From Candidatus Wolframiiraptor gerlachensis (lineage in GTDB: Archaea > Thermoproteota > Nitrososphaeria_A > Caldarchaeales > Wolframiiraptoraceae): 51,907 nt of DNA. The stretch lies in the NCBI GenBank assembly GCA_021323375.2, contig JAJPCT020000002.1:1-51907 (forward strand), read 5' to 3'. A program made the translations under genes and the position numbers. A model generated the notes under the pieces. That model was not told the DNA's origin and ran no database searches. It saw only the letters and a list, made by a program, of their open reading frames with translations. Of this stretch, positions 8,178 to 15,186 are shown piece after piece (within the stretch, counting starts at the first letter, position 1; each line of letters starts with the position of its first letter).

Positions 8178-8911
8178 CTCCAGAAGAATACTTCCTCATA
8201 ATAAGAGTCGCGCTTGCAATACTCTCAATAGCCTTGGCAATCTTCTTGGGTTCAAAGTTAAGAGAGGTTATAGCGAGGAATCTAAGTAAGTTCGGGCATG
8301 CCTTTGCCTCAAAATTCGCTGAGATTGTAAGGTACTTTCTCATAATACTAGGCGTGGTCATAGCATTTAGTATACTCAGTTTGGACATAGTCGTATTAAC
8401 GGGTATATCGATTGTGATAGTTATAATCATATTGATAAGCATGAGGGATATATTCTCAAACTATGCAGGAGAGATATATCTAAGGATTAGAAGACCTTTC
8501 GATGAGGGAGACTTTATAAAAGTTGGAAGAATTTCTGGTAGAGTTATATCTATAAACAGTCAAGATGTGGAGCTTGTATCTATTAGGGGAAACCGGATAA
8601 TAATTCCAAATCAATTCTTCCTGAAAAATCCAATAATAAACAGGTCATCAACGACACCGACGTCAATAGAGTTGAAAATGATATTTAGGGAATCCCAAGT
8701 TGAAAGGGTTGAAGGAATTATGATGGAAGTGTTAAATGAAGTTAGACCGGAGCTTTTTGAGGATCCCAAAATAGTCTCAATCAATAAGATAGATGATAAA
8801 ACGGAGGTTAACTTGGTACTTCATATTATAAACCAGCAAAAGATAAAATGGCTGATAAATAAGCTCTCCGGAGAATTCTATAAAAGAGGCGTCGAAATTG
8901 AAATCGAATAA
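8174..8911 (+). CDS. MscS-type small-conductance mechanosensitive channel
   Basis: 245 aa. Three hydrophobic helices occupy residues about 5-100, followed by the MscS beta domain: FSNYAGEIYLRIRRPFDEGD, then IKVGRISGRVISIN and GNRIIIPNQFFLKNPIINRS, all typical of the family. The C-terminal alpha/beta part is also present, so the protein is complete. The channel opens when membrane tension rises and releases solutes on hypo-osmotic shock. TTG 8174 is preceded by a strong GGGAGGGTGG ribosome binding site and overlaps the RCK stop. In this operon it complements solute synthesis: one arm makes solute, the other vents it. Confidence 0.9.
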   Translation: MTPEEYFLIIRVALAILSIALAIFLGSKLREVIARNLSKFGHAFASKFAEIVRYFLIILGVVIAFSILSLDIVVLTGISIVIVIIILISMRDIFSNYAGEIYLRIRRPFDEGDFIKVGRISGRVISINSQDVELVSIRGNRIIIPNQFFLKNPIINRSSTTPTSIELKMIFRESQVERVEGIMMEVLNEVRPELFEDPKIVSINKIDDKTEVNLVLHIINQQKIKWLINKLSGEFYKRGVEIEIE

Positions 8912-9584
8912 GGTGGGCAGAGCATTAGTATTAGACCTAGATGGGACGCTTACAAGAGGTGGAGAGAATAGAATATCCAAAGAGTTGAAAGAAGCACTTC
9001 TGCGATTTAAGAAAGATGGGTGGATACTGATACTTGCTACCGGAAGAGATAGAAGAGACCTCGAATCTAGAGAGGATCTAGGAGATATGTTTGATGGATG
9101 GGTTTGTGAGGCGGGTATCTCAATATGGATTCCCTCAACAGGGAAGTATAGGGTTCTTGTTGATGAGAGATGGCATTCATTCATTAACGAGGTAAAAAAG
9201 CTGGAATGTGTTATCTCTAAAGAGAATACGGTGAATATATCATGTAATGAATGTGTAAAAGATGTTAGGCTAATTGCATCCAAGTTTGGGGTAAAATATA
9301 AGATTGTAAACAATAAGGGATCGCTAATACTTCTACCTGAGAATATCGATAAGTCTGTTGGGTTAAGTGAATTATTGAGAGTGATTAGTTTTAAGGGATT
9401 TGTAGCTGCGGTGGGCGACTCAGAGATAGATGTTGAGATGCTTAAGAATGCCGATTTTAAGGCCGCCCCCTCAAATGCGGATCAAGCTGTTAAGGAAATA
9501 GTCGATTATATCTCTTCAAGAGAAGATGGTGATGGAGTAATTGATATATTGAAATTCCTCGAGCGCTTGTTTGCGAAAGAATAA
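8898..9584 (+). CDS. HAD-superfamily phosphatase, likely sugar-phosphoglycerate or phosphoglycolate phosphatase
   Basis: 228 aa. HAD motif I is DLDGT (both aspartates present, near residues 13-17). Motif II is the threonine in ILATGRD, motif III a lysine in the GSLILLPENIDKS region, and motif IV is VAAVGDSEIDVEML. The C2-type cap resembles mannosyl-3-phosphoglycerate and archaeal phosphoglycolate phosphatases. Within this operon, dephosphorylating the product of the first gene is the simplest role. TTG 8898 lies inside the end of the MscS gene (14-base overlap); GTG 8913, just after that stop, is an equally good start. A T-rich stretch follows at 9643-9656. Confidence 0.75.
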   Translation: MKSNKVGRALVLDLDGTLTRGGENRISKELKEALLRFKKDGWILILATGRDRRDLESREDLGDMFDGWVCEAGISIWIPSTGKYRVLVDERWHSFINEVKKLECVISKENTVNISCNECVKDVRLIASKFGVKYKIVNNKGSLILLPENIDKSVGLSELLRVISFKGFVAAVGDSEIDVEMLKNADFKAAPSNADQAVKEIVDYISSREDGDGVIDILKFLERLFAKE

Positions 9585-9642
9585 TTTCTGATCTTAAAGC
9601 TCAGAAGTTTTGAGAATGTGTCCAGCTCACTCATAATTGTTA

Positions 9643-9656
9643 TTTTTTCTCTTTTT
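9643..9656 (+). terminator. T-rich terminator of the osmoadaptation operon
   Basis: Two T runs (six and five T) interrupted by CTC lie about 60 bases after the last gene's stop. Archaeal transcription commonly ends at such oligo-T tracts without a hairpin. The neighbouring gene runs towards it from the other side. Confidence 0.45.
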
Positions 9657-9678
9657 AGTTGTTGAATATGTTTAGTCA

Positions 9679-10458
9679 TTATATGATTCCAGCTGGTAGT
9701 ATGAATTTTAGTGAGACATATAGGAAGACTATTCCGAAGACTAGTTTTATCAGCCATGCTGGGACTTTTGGCACGAGCCTGGCGCCTATCTGCGCTCCTA
9801 TGGCTGTCCCTGCTCCAAGTGAGAGGGCGGCCACAGCATCCACCATTCCTTGAATGATCTTGAAGCCACCTGATATCGCAGCCATGCTTATGAATGATGT
9901 TAGAGATGTTCCAACAGCTATTTTCACAGGTGATCCTAGCAGGTAGATGAAGGATGGAACTAATGCGTATCCTCCCCCGAGCCCAACTACCCCCGTGAGG
10001 ACTCCGATAACAAAACCGATTAAAGTCTTGGACAAAGCTGCCCCGGGCACAACATTCCCCGTCTTCTCAACTCTTCTTCCGCGTAAGGAACCTTCATAGA
10101 TCATCCTTATTGAGACGTATAGAAATGCCAGGCCAAGTATAATCTTGAGTATTGGAAGCTCAGCTGCCAGATATTGGAATATCAGTGAGCCCACAGCGGC
10201 ACCCAACCCTCCTGAAACAGTTACAATGGCTGTTGTTTTGTAATCGACATTCCTCATCCTGATATGCGCGATTGAGCCTGATGTGGCCGTGATAATGACA
10301 GCTGTTATAGTGGTCCCTATAGCCATTGGCAAGCTATAATTGTATAGGAAGTATAGCGCTGGGAGCATTATCACGCATCCACCTGTTCCTAGAAATCCGC
10401 CCAGAATACCGGCCAATAATCCAAAAACTATTAATGAAATGATAGACAGGACATCCAT
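9679..10458 (-). CDS. TauE/SafE-family membrane permease
   Basis: 259 aa with about eight hydrophobic helices in two half-repeats. Each half starts with the glycine-rich signature of the family: GLLAGILGGFLGTGGC near residue 13 and GFVIGVLTGVVGLGGG near residue 150. Members move anions, usually sulfite, organosulfonates or thiosulfate, across the membrane. It converges on the osmoadaptation operon. Its GC content is intermediate between that AT-rich operon and the GC-richer flanks. The actual anion cannot be inferred. Confidence 0.85.
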   Translation of the reverse strand: MDVLSIISLIVFGLLAGILGGFLGTGGCVIMLPALYFLYNYSLPMAIGTTITAVIITATSGSIAHIRMRNVDYKTTAIVTVSGGLGAAVGSLIFQYLAAELPILKIILGLAFLYVSIRMIYEGSLRGRRVEKTGNVVPGAALSKTLIGFVIGVLTGVVGLGGGYALVPSFIYLLGSPVKIAVGTSLTSFISMAAISGGFKIIQGMVDAVAALSLGAGTAIGAQIGARLVPKVPAWLIKLVFGIVFLYVSLKFILPAGII

Positions 10459-10591
10459 AAAGATACAACATTGCTTCTCTCGTATTTAGTTTTGCGCCCT
10501 CGAAAGTCTCACAAGTTTTACCCTTTCTATTCTTCTATATTAAGTAAGTTGATAACATTTACGCGGTCTCTCTGTCTCAAGCTTTTCATTC

Positions 10592-10926
10592 TTACTTCAT
10601 CAGTTTGTATTTTCTTAAAACGTCTTCAACCTTCTGTCCAGGATTGGTCACTATTACCTTTATCCCCAACTGTTCTAATACTGTTGAGGCTCCAGGACCT
10701 ATCTTACCCGTAATAACGATATCCACACCTCTATCTGCTAAACTCTTACCCACGATGGGGCCTCTACCGTGAACCATATTCTTTGCAGGATTCTCTAATA
10801 CTTCTATATTTTTGACTTCTCCATCTTCTATATCTATTATGGTGAATGTTCTCGAATGACTAACTCGGATAAGACCACATCTCCCAACTTTCCATCTCCG
10901 ATCGTCGCTACCGCGATTCTCGTCAA
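10592..10926 (-). CDS. NifX/NifB-type iron-molybdenum-cofactor-binding family protein, frameshifted near its 5' end
   Basis: The family binds metal clusters with a small ribonuclease-H-like domain. From KVGRCGLIRVSHSRT onward the protein is normal (IIDIEDGEVKNIEV, GADRG-type middle, VIVTNPGQKVEDVL). The expected N-terminus, however, is encoded in another frame: TTG 10926 gives LTRIAVATIGDGK, exactly the family start, preceded by GGAG at good distance. One extra A in the A-run (T-run 10889-10891 on the plus strand) would join them as GDGKVGRCG. The continuous open frame back to 10960 yields a non-conserved charged leader. So the gene carries a one-base deletion, which is either a real lesion or a sequencing error. 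It follows the DUF5320-like gene closely. Confidence 0.8.
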
Positions 10927-10943
10927 CCTTTTCTCCGTATGAC

Positions 10944-11180
10944 TCACCTCTTTTCCTCAATAGATTTCCTCAGTTCCTCTATCCTCTTCTCGATATCGGA
11001 TAATTGCTTTCGTAGGTCTTCCCTAATATCCTCTAATATTCTTAGCTCTTCGCTTGGATCCATTTGATACCAATATGGAGGAGCGTAGATTCTAGCCCAT
11101 GGAGGCGGCCATGGATGTCTGGGACACCACCATCCTTTAGGCCAGTACCAATATCTCCACCCTAAACCTCTCCATCCCAT
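10944..11180 (-). CDS. Aromatic-rich small protein with coiled-coil tail (DUF5320-like)
   Basis: 78 aa. The first 40 residues are extraordinarily rich in Trp, Tyr, Pro, Gly and Arg (GWRGLGWRYWYWPKGWW and so on). The last 38 form a charged amphipathic helix (SEELRILEDIREDLRKQLSD) likely to be a coiled coil. That two-part plan and its position next to a NifX-like gene match the DUF5320 group that accompanies such genes in archaea and anaerobic bacteria; function is unknown. It is transcribed divergently from the DUF134 regulator, with two palindromes in the shared promoter region. Confidence 0.68.
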   Translation of the reverse strand: MGWRGLGWRYWYWPKGWWCPRHPWPPPWARIYAPPYWYQMDPSEELRILEDIREDLRKQLSDIEKRIEELRKSIEEKR

Positions 11181-11193
11181 GTTCCTCGATTAT

Positions 11194-11205
11194 GTGATAT
11201 ATCAC
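11194..11205. promoter_or_regulatory. Operator-like palindrome 1
   Basis: GTGATATATCAC is a perfect 12-base palindrome followed by GAAAT. It lies 13 bases upstream of the start of the aromatic-rich gene and within the divergent promoter region. A near-identical second copy starts 28 bases further on, so the pair probably binds a dimeric regulator; the adjacent DUF134 protein is the obvious candidate. Confidence 0.6.
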
Positions 11206-11221
11206 GAAATATTAAAATTTT

Positions 11222-11233
11222 GTGACATATCAC
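11222..11233. promoter_or_regulatory. Operator-like palindrome 2
   Basis: GTGACATATCAC, followed by GAAAC, repeats palindrome 1 with one changed base in the spacer; both half-sites GTGA/TCAC are intact. It ends 7 bases before GTG 11241, where a bound protein would block DUF134 expression, suggesting autoregulation. Confidence 0.6.
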
Positions 11234-11240
11234 GAAACAT

Positions 11241-11588
11241 GTGCACAGACGCTGGTGCAGAAGACATAGGTATGGTAGAGTGGGCCGATTCCCAAAACCA
11301 GTAGCGATATCTCTGGGGAAATTCGTTGAGAGTCTCGAGCCCTCACCCAAGCGGATTGATGAGCCGATATACTTGGATGTGGCTGAGGTTGAAGCCCTCA
11401 GATTGGTGGAGTTGGAGAAGTTGACATATGAAGAGGCGGGAGAGAGGATGAATGTCTCGAGAAATACCGTGTGGAGGCTTGTGGAGAGTGGGAGGGAGAA
11501 GCTGGTTAGAGCGATAATAGAGGGTAGGCCGATAATAATCTTGAAGGAGCAGCTTATCGAGGGCGACCCGGCAAGGGGCAGGCGCTAA
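11241..11588 (+). CDS. DUF134-family DNA-binding protein (COG1342)
   Basis: 115 aa. A Cys/Arg-rich N-terminus leads into RFPKPVAISLGKF, which is typical of the family. A sigma-70-region-4-like helix-turn-helix follows (EVEALRLVELEKLTYEEAGE and RMNVSRNTVWRLVESGREKL, about residues 48-90). The start is GTG 11241, immediately after the second palindrome. DUF134 genes usually sit beside NifX/DUF5320-type genes, as here, which supports local control of a metal-cofactor module. Its ligand is unknown. Confidence 0.85.
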   Translation: MHRRWCRRHRYGRVGRFPKPVAISLGKFVESLEPSPKRIDEPIYLDVAEVEALRLVELEKLTYEEAGERMNVSRNTVWRLVESGREKLVRAIIEGRPIIILKEQLIEGDPARGRR

Positions 11589-11638
11589 GACTTAATTTAT
11601 TCATTATTGGAAACGTTAAATCACCCCATGATACAATT

Positions 11639-12106
11639 ATGTTTTTGATGGTGTCGGGATTCTTGCCTGAGGAGTTTGAGCGGGAGTTGAGGCGTAGGAT
11701 TGAGCAGGTGATGAGGGAGTTTTCAAGGCTCATGTCCTCTGCCTTAAGGACTGTGGAGCCGGTGATCAGCCGCGCTCATGCGATGATGGATTACCTAGTG
11801 CCCGAGCATGAAATCTATGTTGATGGTGATGAAGTGGTCGCGGTCATTCAGATTCCAGGAGCATCAAAGGACTCGATAAATGTAAATGTTAGGGAGCGGG
11901 ATCTCGTGGTTGAGGCGGGCTTCTCCGAGGAGCTGAGAGAGAAGGCTCCAAGGGCGAGGCTGTTCAGGCTGAGGGGCTATAGATGCTTCATGGAGCTCCC
12001 GAGGGATGTTGACCCATCAGCGGCGAGGGCGATATACAGGGAGGGCATACTAATCCTGAGGATCCCGGTTCAAAAGCCTAAGGGCGTGAGAATAGAGATA
12101 GAGTGA
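11639..12106 (+). CDS. Small heat-shock protein (Hsp20/alpha-crystallin)
   Basis: 155 aa. The N-terminal 60 residues are helical. An alpha-crystallin domain runs from about residue 65 to the end: EIYVDGDEVVAVIQIPGASK, then INVNVRERDLVVEA and the closing GILILRIPVQKPKGVRIEIE. It acts as an ATP-independent holdase oligomer in the cytoplasm. The gene is AT-flanked on its left (11589-11638), where a promoter could lie. Its stop overlaps the first codons of the DNA ligase frame, so the two may be co-transcribed, an unusual pairing. Confidence 0.9.
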   Translation: MFLMVSGFLPEEFERELRRRIEQVMREFSRLMSSALRTVEPVISRAHAMMDYLVPEHEIYVDGDEVVAVIQIPGASKDSINVNVRERDLVVEAGFSEELREKAPRARLFRLRGYRCFMELPRDVDPSAARAIYREGILILRIPVQKPKGVRIEIE

Positions 12107-12108
12107 AG

Positions 12109-13743
12109 ATGAGTGGAACACCATACTTCAGGCTCGCGAGGGTATGTGAGTCTATAAAGGCTCTAAGCGGTAGAAAGGATAAGGTCGCTCAGATTGTGAA
12201 GCTACTTCAAGAGGTTGGGCCTGAGGAGGCTGCGCCTGCGATCCTCCTCCTGATAGGGCGGGTTGCGCCGGAGGGCGATGAGGATAAGCTCGAGATCGGG
12301 GCGGCGGCGATCTATCAGCTGCTCGAGGAGGCTGGGCAGACGACGCTCTTAGCCTCCGAGCCGCCGACAATACTTGATGTATGGAATGGATTGCGTGAGA
12401 TCTCGAGGCTCAGGGGGCCCGGTTCTAGGGAGAGGAAGCTGGCGATTCTGAGAGGCCTCTTGGCTGGGATGAGCGATCTTGAGAGGCAATGGTTTCTCAA
12501 GCAGCTGATGGGCGAGATGCAGCATGGCGCTAACGAAGGCCTCGTCCTAGAGGCTATAGCAGAACTGACTGGAGCCTCGATAGAAGAGGTTCAGAGGGCC
12601 TTCATGCTCCTAGGGAGACTTGGAGACCTCGTGGAGCTCGCGGTGAAGGGTGGAGGAGAGGCGGTCAGGTCTGTGAGGCTCCAGGTCTTCAGGCCTGTAA
12701 GACCCATGCTCGCCGAGATGTGCCATGACTTGGAACAGCTCTTGAAGAAATCTGAGAAGCCCATGAGCTTTGAGTATAAGTTTGATGGAGCCCGCGTCCA
12801 GATACATGTGAAGGATGGTGAGGTCAGGATATTCTCAAGGAGGCTTAGTGATGTCACCAGAAGCCTTCCCGACATAGTTCAAGCCGTCATGGAGTTTTCA
12901 TCAAGGTTTCGCGAGATAGTCTTGGATGGTGAGGTGGTGGCGGTTGATGAGACAGGCCGCCCAATGCCCTTCCAAGAGCTCCTGAGAAGATTTAGAAGGC
13001 TTCGGGGAGTTGAGGAGGAGGCTGAGCGGATTCCGCTTAAGCTCTGGATCTTCGACATTTTATACCTAGATGGGCGAGAGCTTCTTGATGCGCCATATCG
13101 GGAGAGGCGGGAGCTTCTCGAGAAGCTGATCCCGATAGAGTATCTTGCGCCGAGGATAGTATCATCGAGTATCGAGGAGGTTCAAGCTTTCATGAGGAGA
13201 GCGATGGATGAGGGGCATGAGGGCCTCATGGCTAAGAGCCTCGACTCCCCCTATAGGCCCGGCAGGAGGGAGAAGCTCTGGCTCAAGATCAAGCCCGCCG
13301 ACACGCTCGATCTCGTGATCGTGGCCGCTGACTGGGGGCATGGGAGGAGGATGGGCTGGCTCAGCAACTATCATCTCGCCGCCTACAACCAGGAGACCGG
13401 GGAGTTCGAGGTGGTCGGGAAAACCTTCAAGGGATTGACGGATGAGGAGTTCGAGTGGATGACCAAGAGACTTCTAGAACTCAAGATAAGTGATGACGGC
13501 TACACAGTTGCGGTGAGGCCGAGGATAGTGGTCGAGGTCGCATACAACGAGATACAGAGAAGCCCAAAATACCGGTCGGGATACGCCCTCCGGTTCGCAA
13601 GGATAACTAGGATAAGGACCGATAAGGCTCCAGAGGAGGCTGATACAATACAGAAGATCAAAGAGCTCTATGAGCGGCAGTTTGAGCGAAAGAGATTGCC
13701 GAAGGAGATGATGATCTGGAGGCTTAGGCGTGAAGGCGCTTAA
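12109..13743 (+). CDS. lig: ATP-dependent DNA ligase
   Basis: About 545 aa, the normal archaeal length. An N-terminal helical DNA-binding domain contains FLKQLMGEMQHGANEGLVLE. The adenylation domain has motif I KFDGAR with the catalytic lysine at codon 12778-12780, motif III near LWIFDILYLDGRE, motif IV EGLMAK and motif V LWLKIKP. A C-terminal OB domain follows. It seals Okazaki fragments and repair nicks. ATG 12109 lies three bases after the Hsp20 stop; GTG 12103 is the alternative. FEN1, encoded at about 43 kb, is its usual partner at replication forks. Confidence 0.95.
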   Translation: MSGTPYFRLARVCESIKALSGRKDKVAQIVKLLQEVGPEEAAPAILLLIGRVAPEGDEDKLEIGAAAIYQLLEEAGQTTLLASEPPTILDVWNGLREISRLRGPGSRERKLAILRGLLAGMSDLERQWFLKQLMGEMQHGANEGLVLEAIAELTGASIEEVQRAFMLLGRLGDLVELAVKGGGEAVRSVRLQVFRPVRPMLAEMCHDLEQLLKKSEKPMSFEYKFDGARVQIHVKDGEVRIFSRRLSDVTRSLPDIVQAVMEFSSRFREIVLDGEVVAVDETGRPMPFQELLRRFRRLRGVEEEAERIPLKLWIFDILYLDGRELLDAPYRERRELLEKLIPIEYLAPRIVSSSIEEVQAFMRRAMDEGHEGLMAKSLDSPYRPGRREKLWLKIKPADTLDLVIVAADWGHGRRMGWLSNYHLAAYNQETGEFEVVGKTFKGLTDEEFEWMTKRLLELKISDDGYTVAVRPRIVVEVAYNEIQRSPKYRSGYALRFARITRIRTDKAPEEADTIQKIKELYERQFERKRLPKEMMIWRLRREGA

Positions 13744-13858
13744 TAGATCGCTAATCAAATAATCCTCGAGCAACTATCTCTGTAATCGCCTGATAATAAT
13801 CCAGCGCTTGTCATGTGGGAAATCTTTTTGAGCGCAGGAGCTCTATGGAGCTGGGAGA
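13744..13858. other. Intergenic, promoter region of membrane protein
   Basis: About 115 bases with no gene. GAGCTCTATGGAGCTGGGAG just before ATG 13859 supplies a purine-rich ribosome binding site. I see no RNA gene here. Confidence 0.3.
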
Positions 13859-14389
13859 ATGGGCAGGGCTCTTGCAGGCTATGGATTAGGGCTTGGGCTC
13901 ATGACGCTCGCCGGCCTATTCATGAGCATAAATGAACCATTAACGTATTCCTCAAGTCAGCTCGACATCTTCATAATACTCCTTAGGGCCTATACGCCCC
14001 TCCTAACTCCTATATCCTCGGTCCTTGGCCAGCCGATGATCGGGGGATACCCGCCGCTGGGCGTGATACCTCTCCTGCTCTGGCTGGCCATAGGATATGC
14101 TATGGGCCTCATGCTCATGAGCCCTGAAGCCGCTGGGAAGGCCACATTCCTGACATCCGCGACGATAATCATGCTCTGGATAGGCTCTCTATTCCTCTCA
14201 GCACCAGCATGGCAGGATCAACATGCATGGCTAGCCACAATAAGCGGGCTTGCCAGAGACCTAATATCAAGACCGATAGACGTAGCCTTCATCCTAATAG
14301 CGCCAGCACTCCTCTCAGCTCTAACCAGCCAGATACTAGAAACAATAAGGCAGAAGCCGATCAGGGAAGAGGAGTTAGAAGAAAGATAA
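13859..14389 (+). CDS. Hypothetical four-helix membrane protein
   Basis: 176 aa with about four hydrophobic segments (around residues 5-22, 62-82, 95-112 and 140-158), and a charged C-terminal tail (RQKPIREEELEER) that is probably cytoplasmic. I do not recognise the family. The start ATG 13859 has a purine-rich site GGAGCTGGGAGA before it. It lies alone between DNA ligase and the convergent Lys/Ala-rich gene. Confidence 0.65.
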   Translation: MGRALAGYGLGLGLMTLAGLFMSINEPLTYSSSQLDIFIILLRAYTPLLTPISSVLGQPMIGGYPPLGVIPLLLWLAIGYAMGLMLMSPEAAGKATFLTSATIIMLWIGSLFLSAPAWQDQHAWLATISGLARDLISRPIDVAFILIAPALLSALTSQILETIRQKPIREEELEER

Positions 14390-14453
14390 AAGATATACGT
14401 TCTACTGAGACGTGTATGTAATACATGCATAAAAAATGGGGGCATCGGGGCGG

Positions 14454-14633
14454 CTAAATCTGCTCTATAGCCTCTTGGGGTGCTGGTGCAGCCGCCTTCT
14501 TAGCCCTTTTTCTGGGCGCCTTCCCAGCCTTTTTAGCAGCCTTAGCCTTCTTCTTGGCAGCCTTTTTCCTGCCGCCCCTCTTCCTGCCAGCCTTTCTACC
14601 CGAAGCCTTTTTAGCTGCCCTCTTCCGCGCCAT
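14454..14633 (-). CDS. Tiny Lys/Ala/Arg-rich basic protein, histone-H1-tail-like
   Basis: 59 aa. From MARKRAAKKASGRKAGRKRG onward it is almost only Lys, Arg, Ala and Gly up to residue 48, ending AAAPAPQEAIEQI. The composition is that of the C-terminal tail of histone H1 or bacterial Hc1-like DNA-compacting proteins, so a nucleoid or RNA-binding role is likely by analogy only. A TATA-like box lies at 14651-14663 on the same strand, and GGGTGA precedes ATG 14633, so both transcription and translation signals are good. It is shorter than the usual annotation cut-off. Confidence 0.72.
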   Translation of the reverse strand: MARKRAAKKASGRKAGRKRGGRKKAAKKKAKAAKKAGKAPRKRAKKAAAPAPQEAIEQI

Positions 14634-14650
14634 TTAGGTCTTCACCCGTC

Positions 14651-14663
14651 GGTTTTAAATAGG
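14651..14663 (-). promoter_or_regulatory. TATA-like box of the Lys/Ala-rich gene
   Basis: Read on the minus strand, CCTATTTAAAACC is centred about 24 bases before ATG 14633. This is a strong archaeal TATA element implying a very short leader that still includes a GGGTGA ribosome binding site. Such a strong promoter fits an abundant chromatin protein. Confidence 0.55.
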
Positions 14664-14776
14664 TCTTACCTCTATAAAAGAGTTTCGGATAATTTCAGGC
14701 ATCATTTTCGCTGGGATTTTTTCGGGGAACAATTTTATAAGAATACGCGGAGAACATTAGGGTAAGTGATAGGGGC

Positions 14777-15106
14777 ATGGCTGAGATTGATTTTTCCGAG
14801 TTTCAGAGGCTAGATATCCGGATTGGGCGGGTTATCTCGGCGGAGAGGATTGAGGGTGCGGCTAAGCTACTGAAGTTCATGGTTGATTTCGGCGAGTTCA
14901 AGAAACAGTCGGTGGCTGGTCTTGGCCATATTTACCAGCCAAGTGACTTCATCGGAAAGGAATTTGCCTTCGTTGTGAATCTTAAGCCTAAGAAGATAAG
15001 GGGGGTTGCGTCCGAGTGCATGCTGTTAGCGGCAGTCGTGAATGAGAATGATGTTGTGCCGCTGGTCCCGCAGAGGGAGGTTCCCGCCGGCTGTAAGGTT
15101 TTCTAG
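14777..15106 (+). CDS. Free-standing tRNA-binding OB domain (MetRS C-terminal / EMAPII-like)
   Basis: 109 aa, consisting only of the OB fold found at the C-terminus of some methionyl-tRNA synthetases, in Trbp111/CsaA and in EMAPII. Conserved features are FQRLDIRIGRVISAERIEGA at the start and VVNLKPKKIRGVASECMLLA in the second half. It would dimerise and bind tRNA in trans, aiding a synthetase that lacks the domain. A TATA-like box (TTTTATAAG, about 14732-14740) lies about 40 bases upstream. It precedes asnS on the same strand with an 80-base gap. Confidence 0.85.
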   Translation: MAEIDFSEFQRLDIRIGRVISAERIEGAAKLLKFMVDFGEFKKQSVAGLGHIYQPSDFIGKEFAFVVNLKPKKIRGVASECMLLAAVVNENDVVPLVPQREVPAGCKVF

Positions 15107-15186
15107 CATCTGAGCCGCTTTTGAACATCCGGGCTCGAGCAAAGGAAAAAAGGCGCTCCTCCCGGCTTTAACCCGGATCTAGTGGC

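Noticed and set aside
14436..14765. Plus-strand 109-codon frame over the Lys/Ala-rich gene
   Set aside because: Ser/Leu-rich complement of the Lys/Ala codons, runs through the TATA boxes of both neighbouring genes and lacks a start signal.
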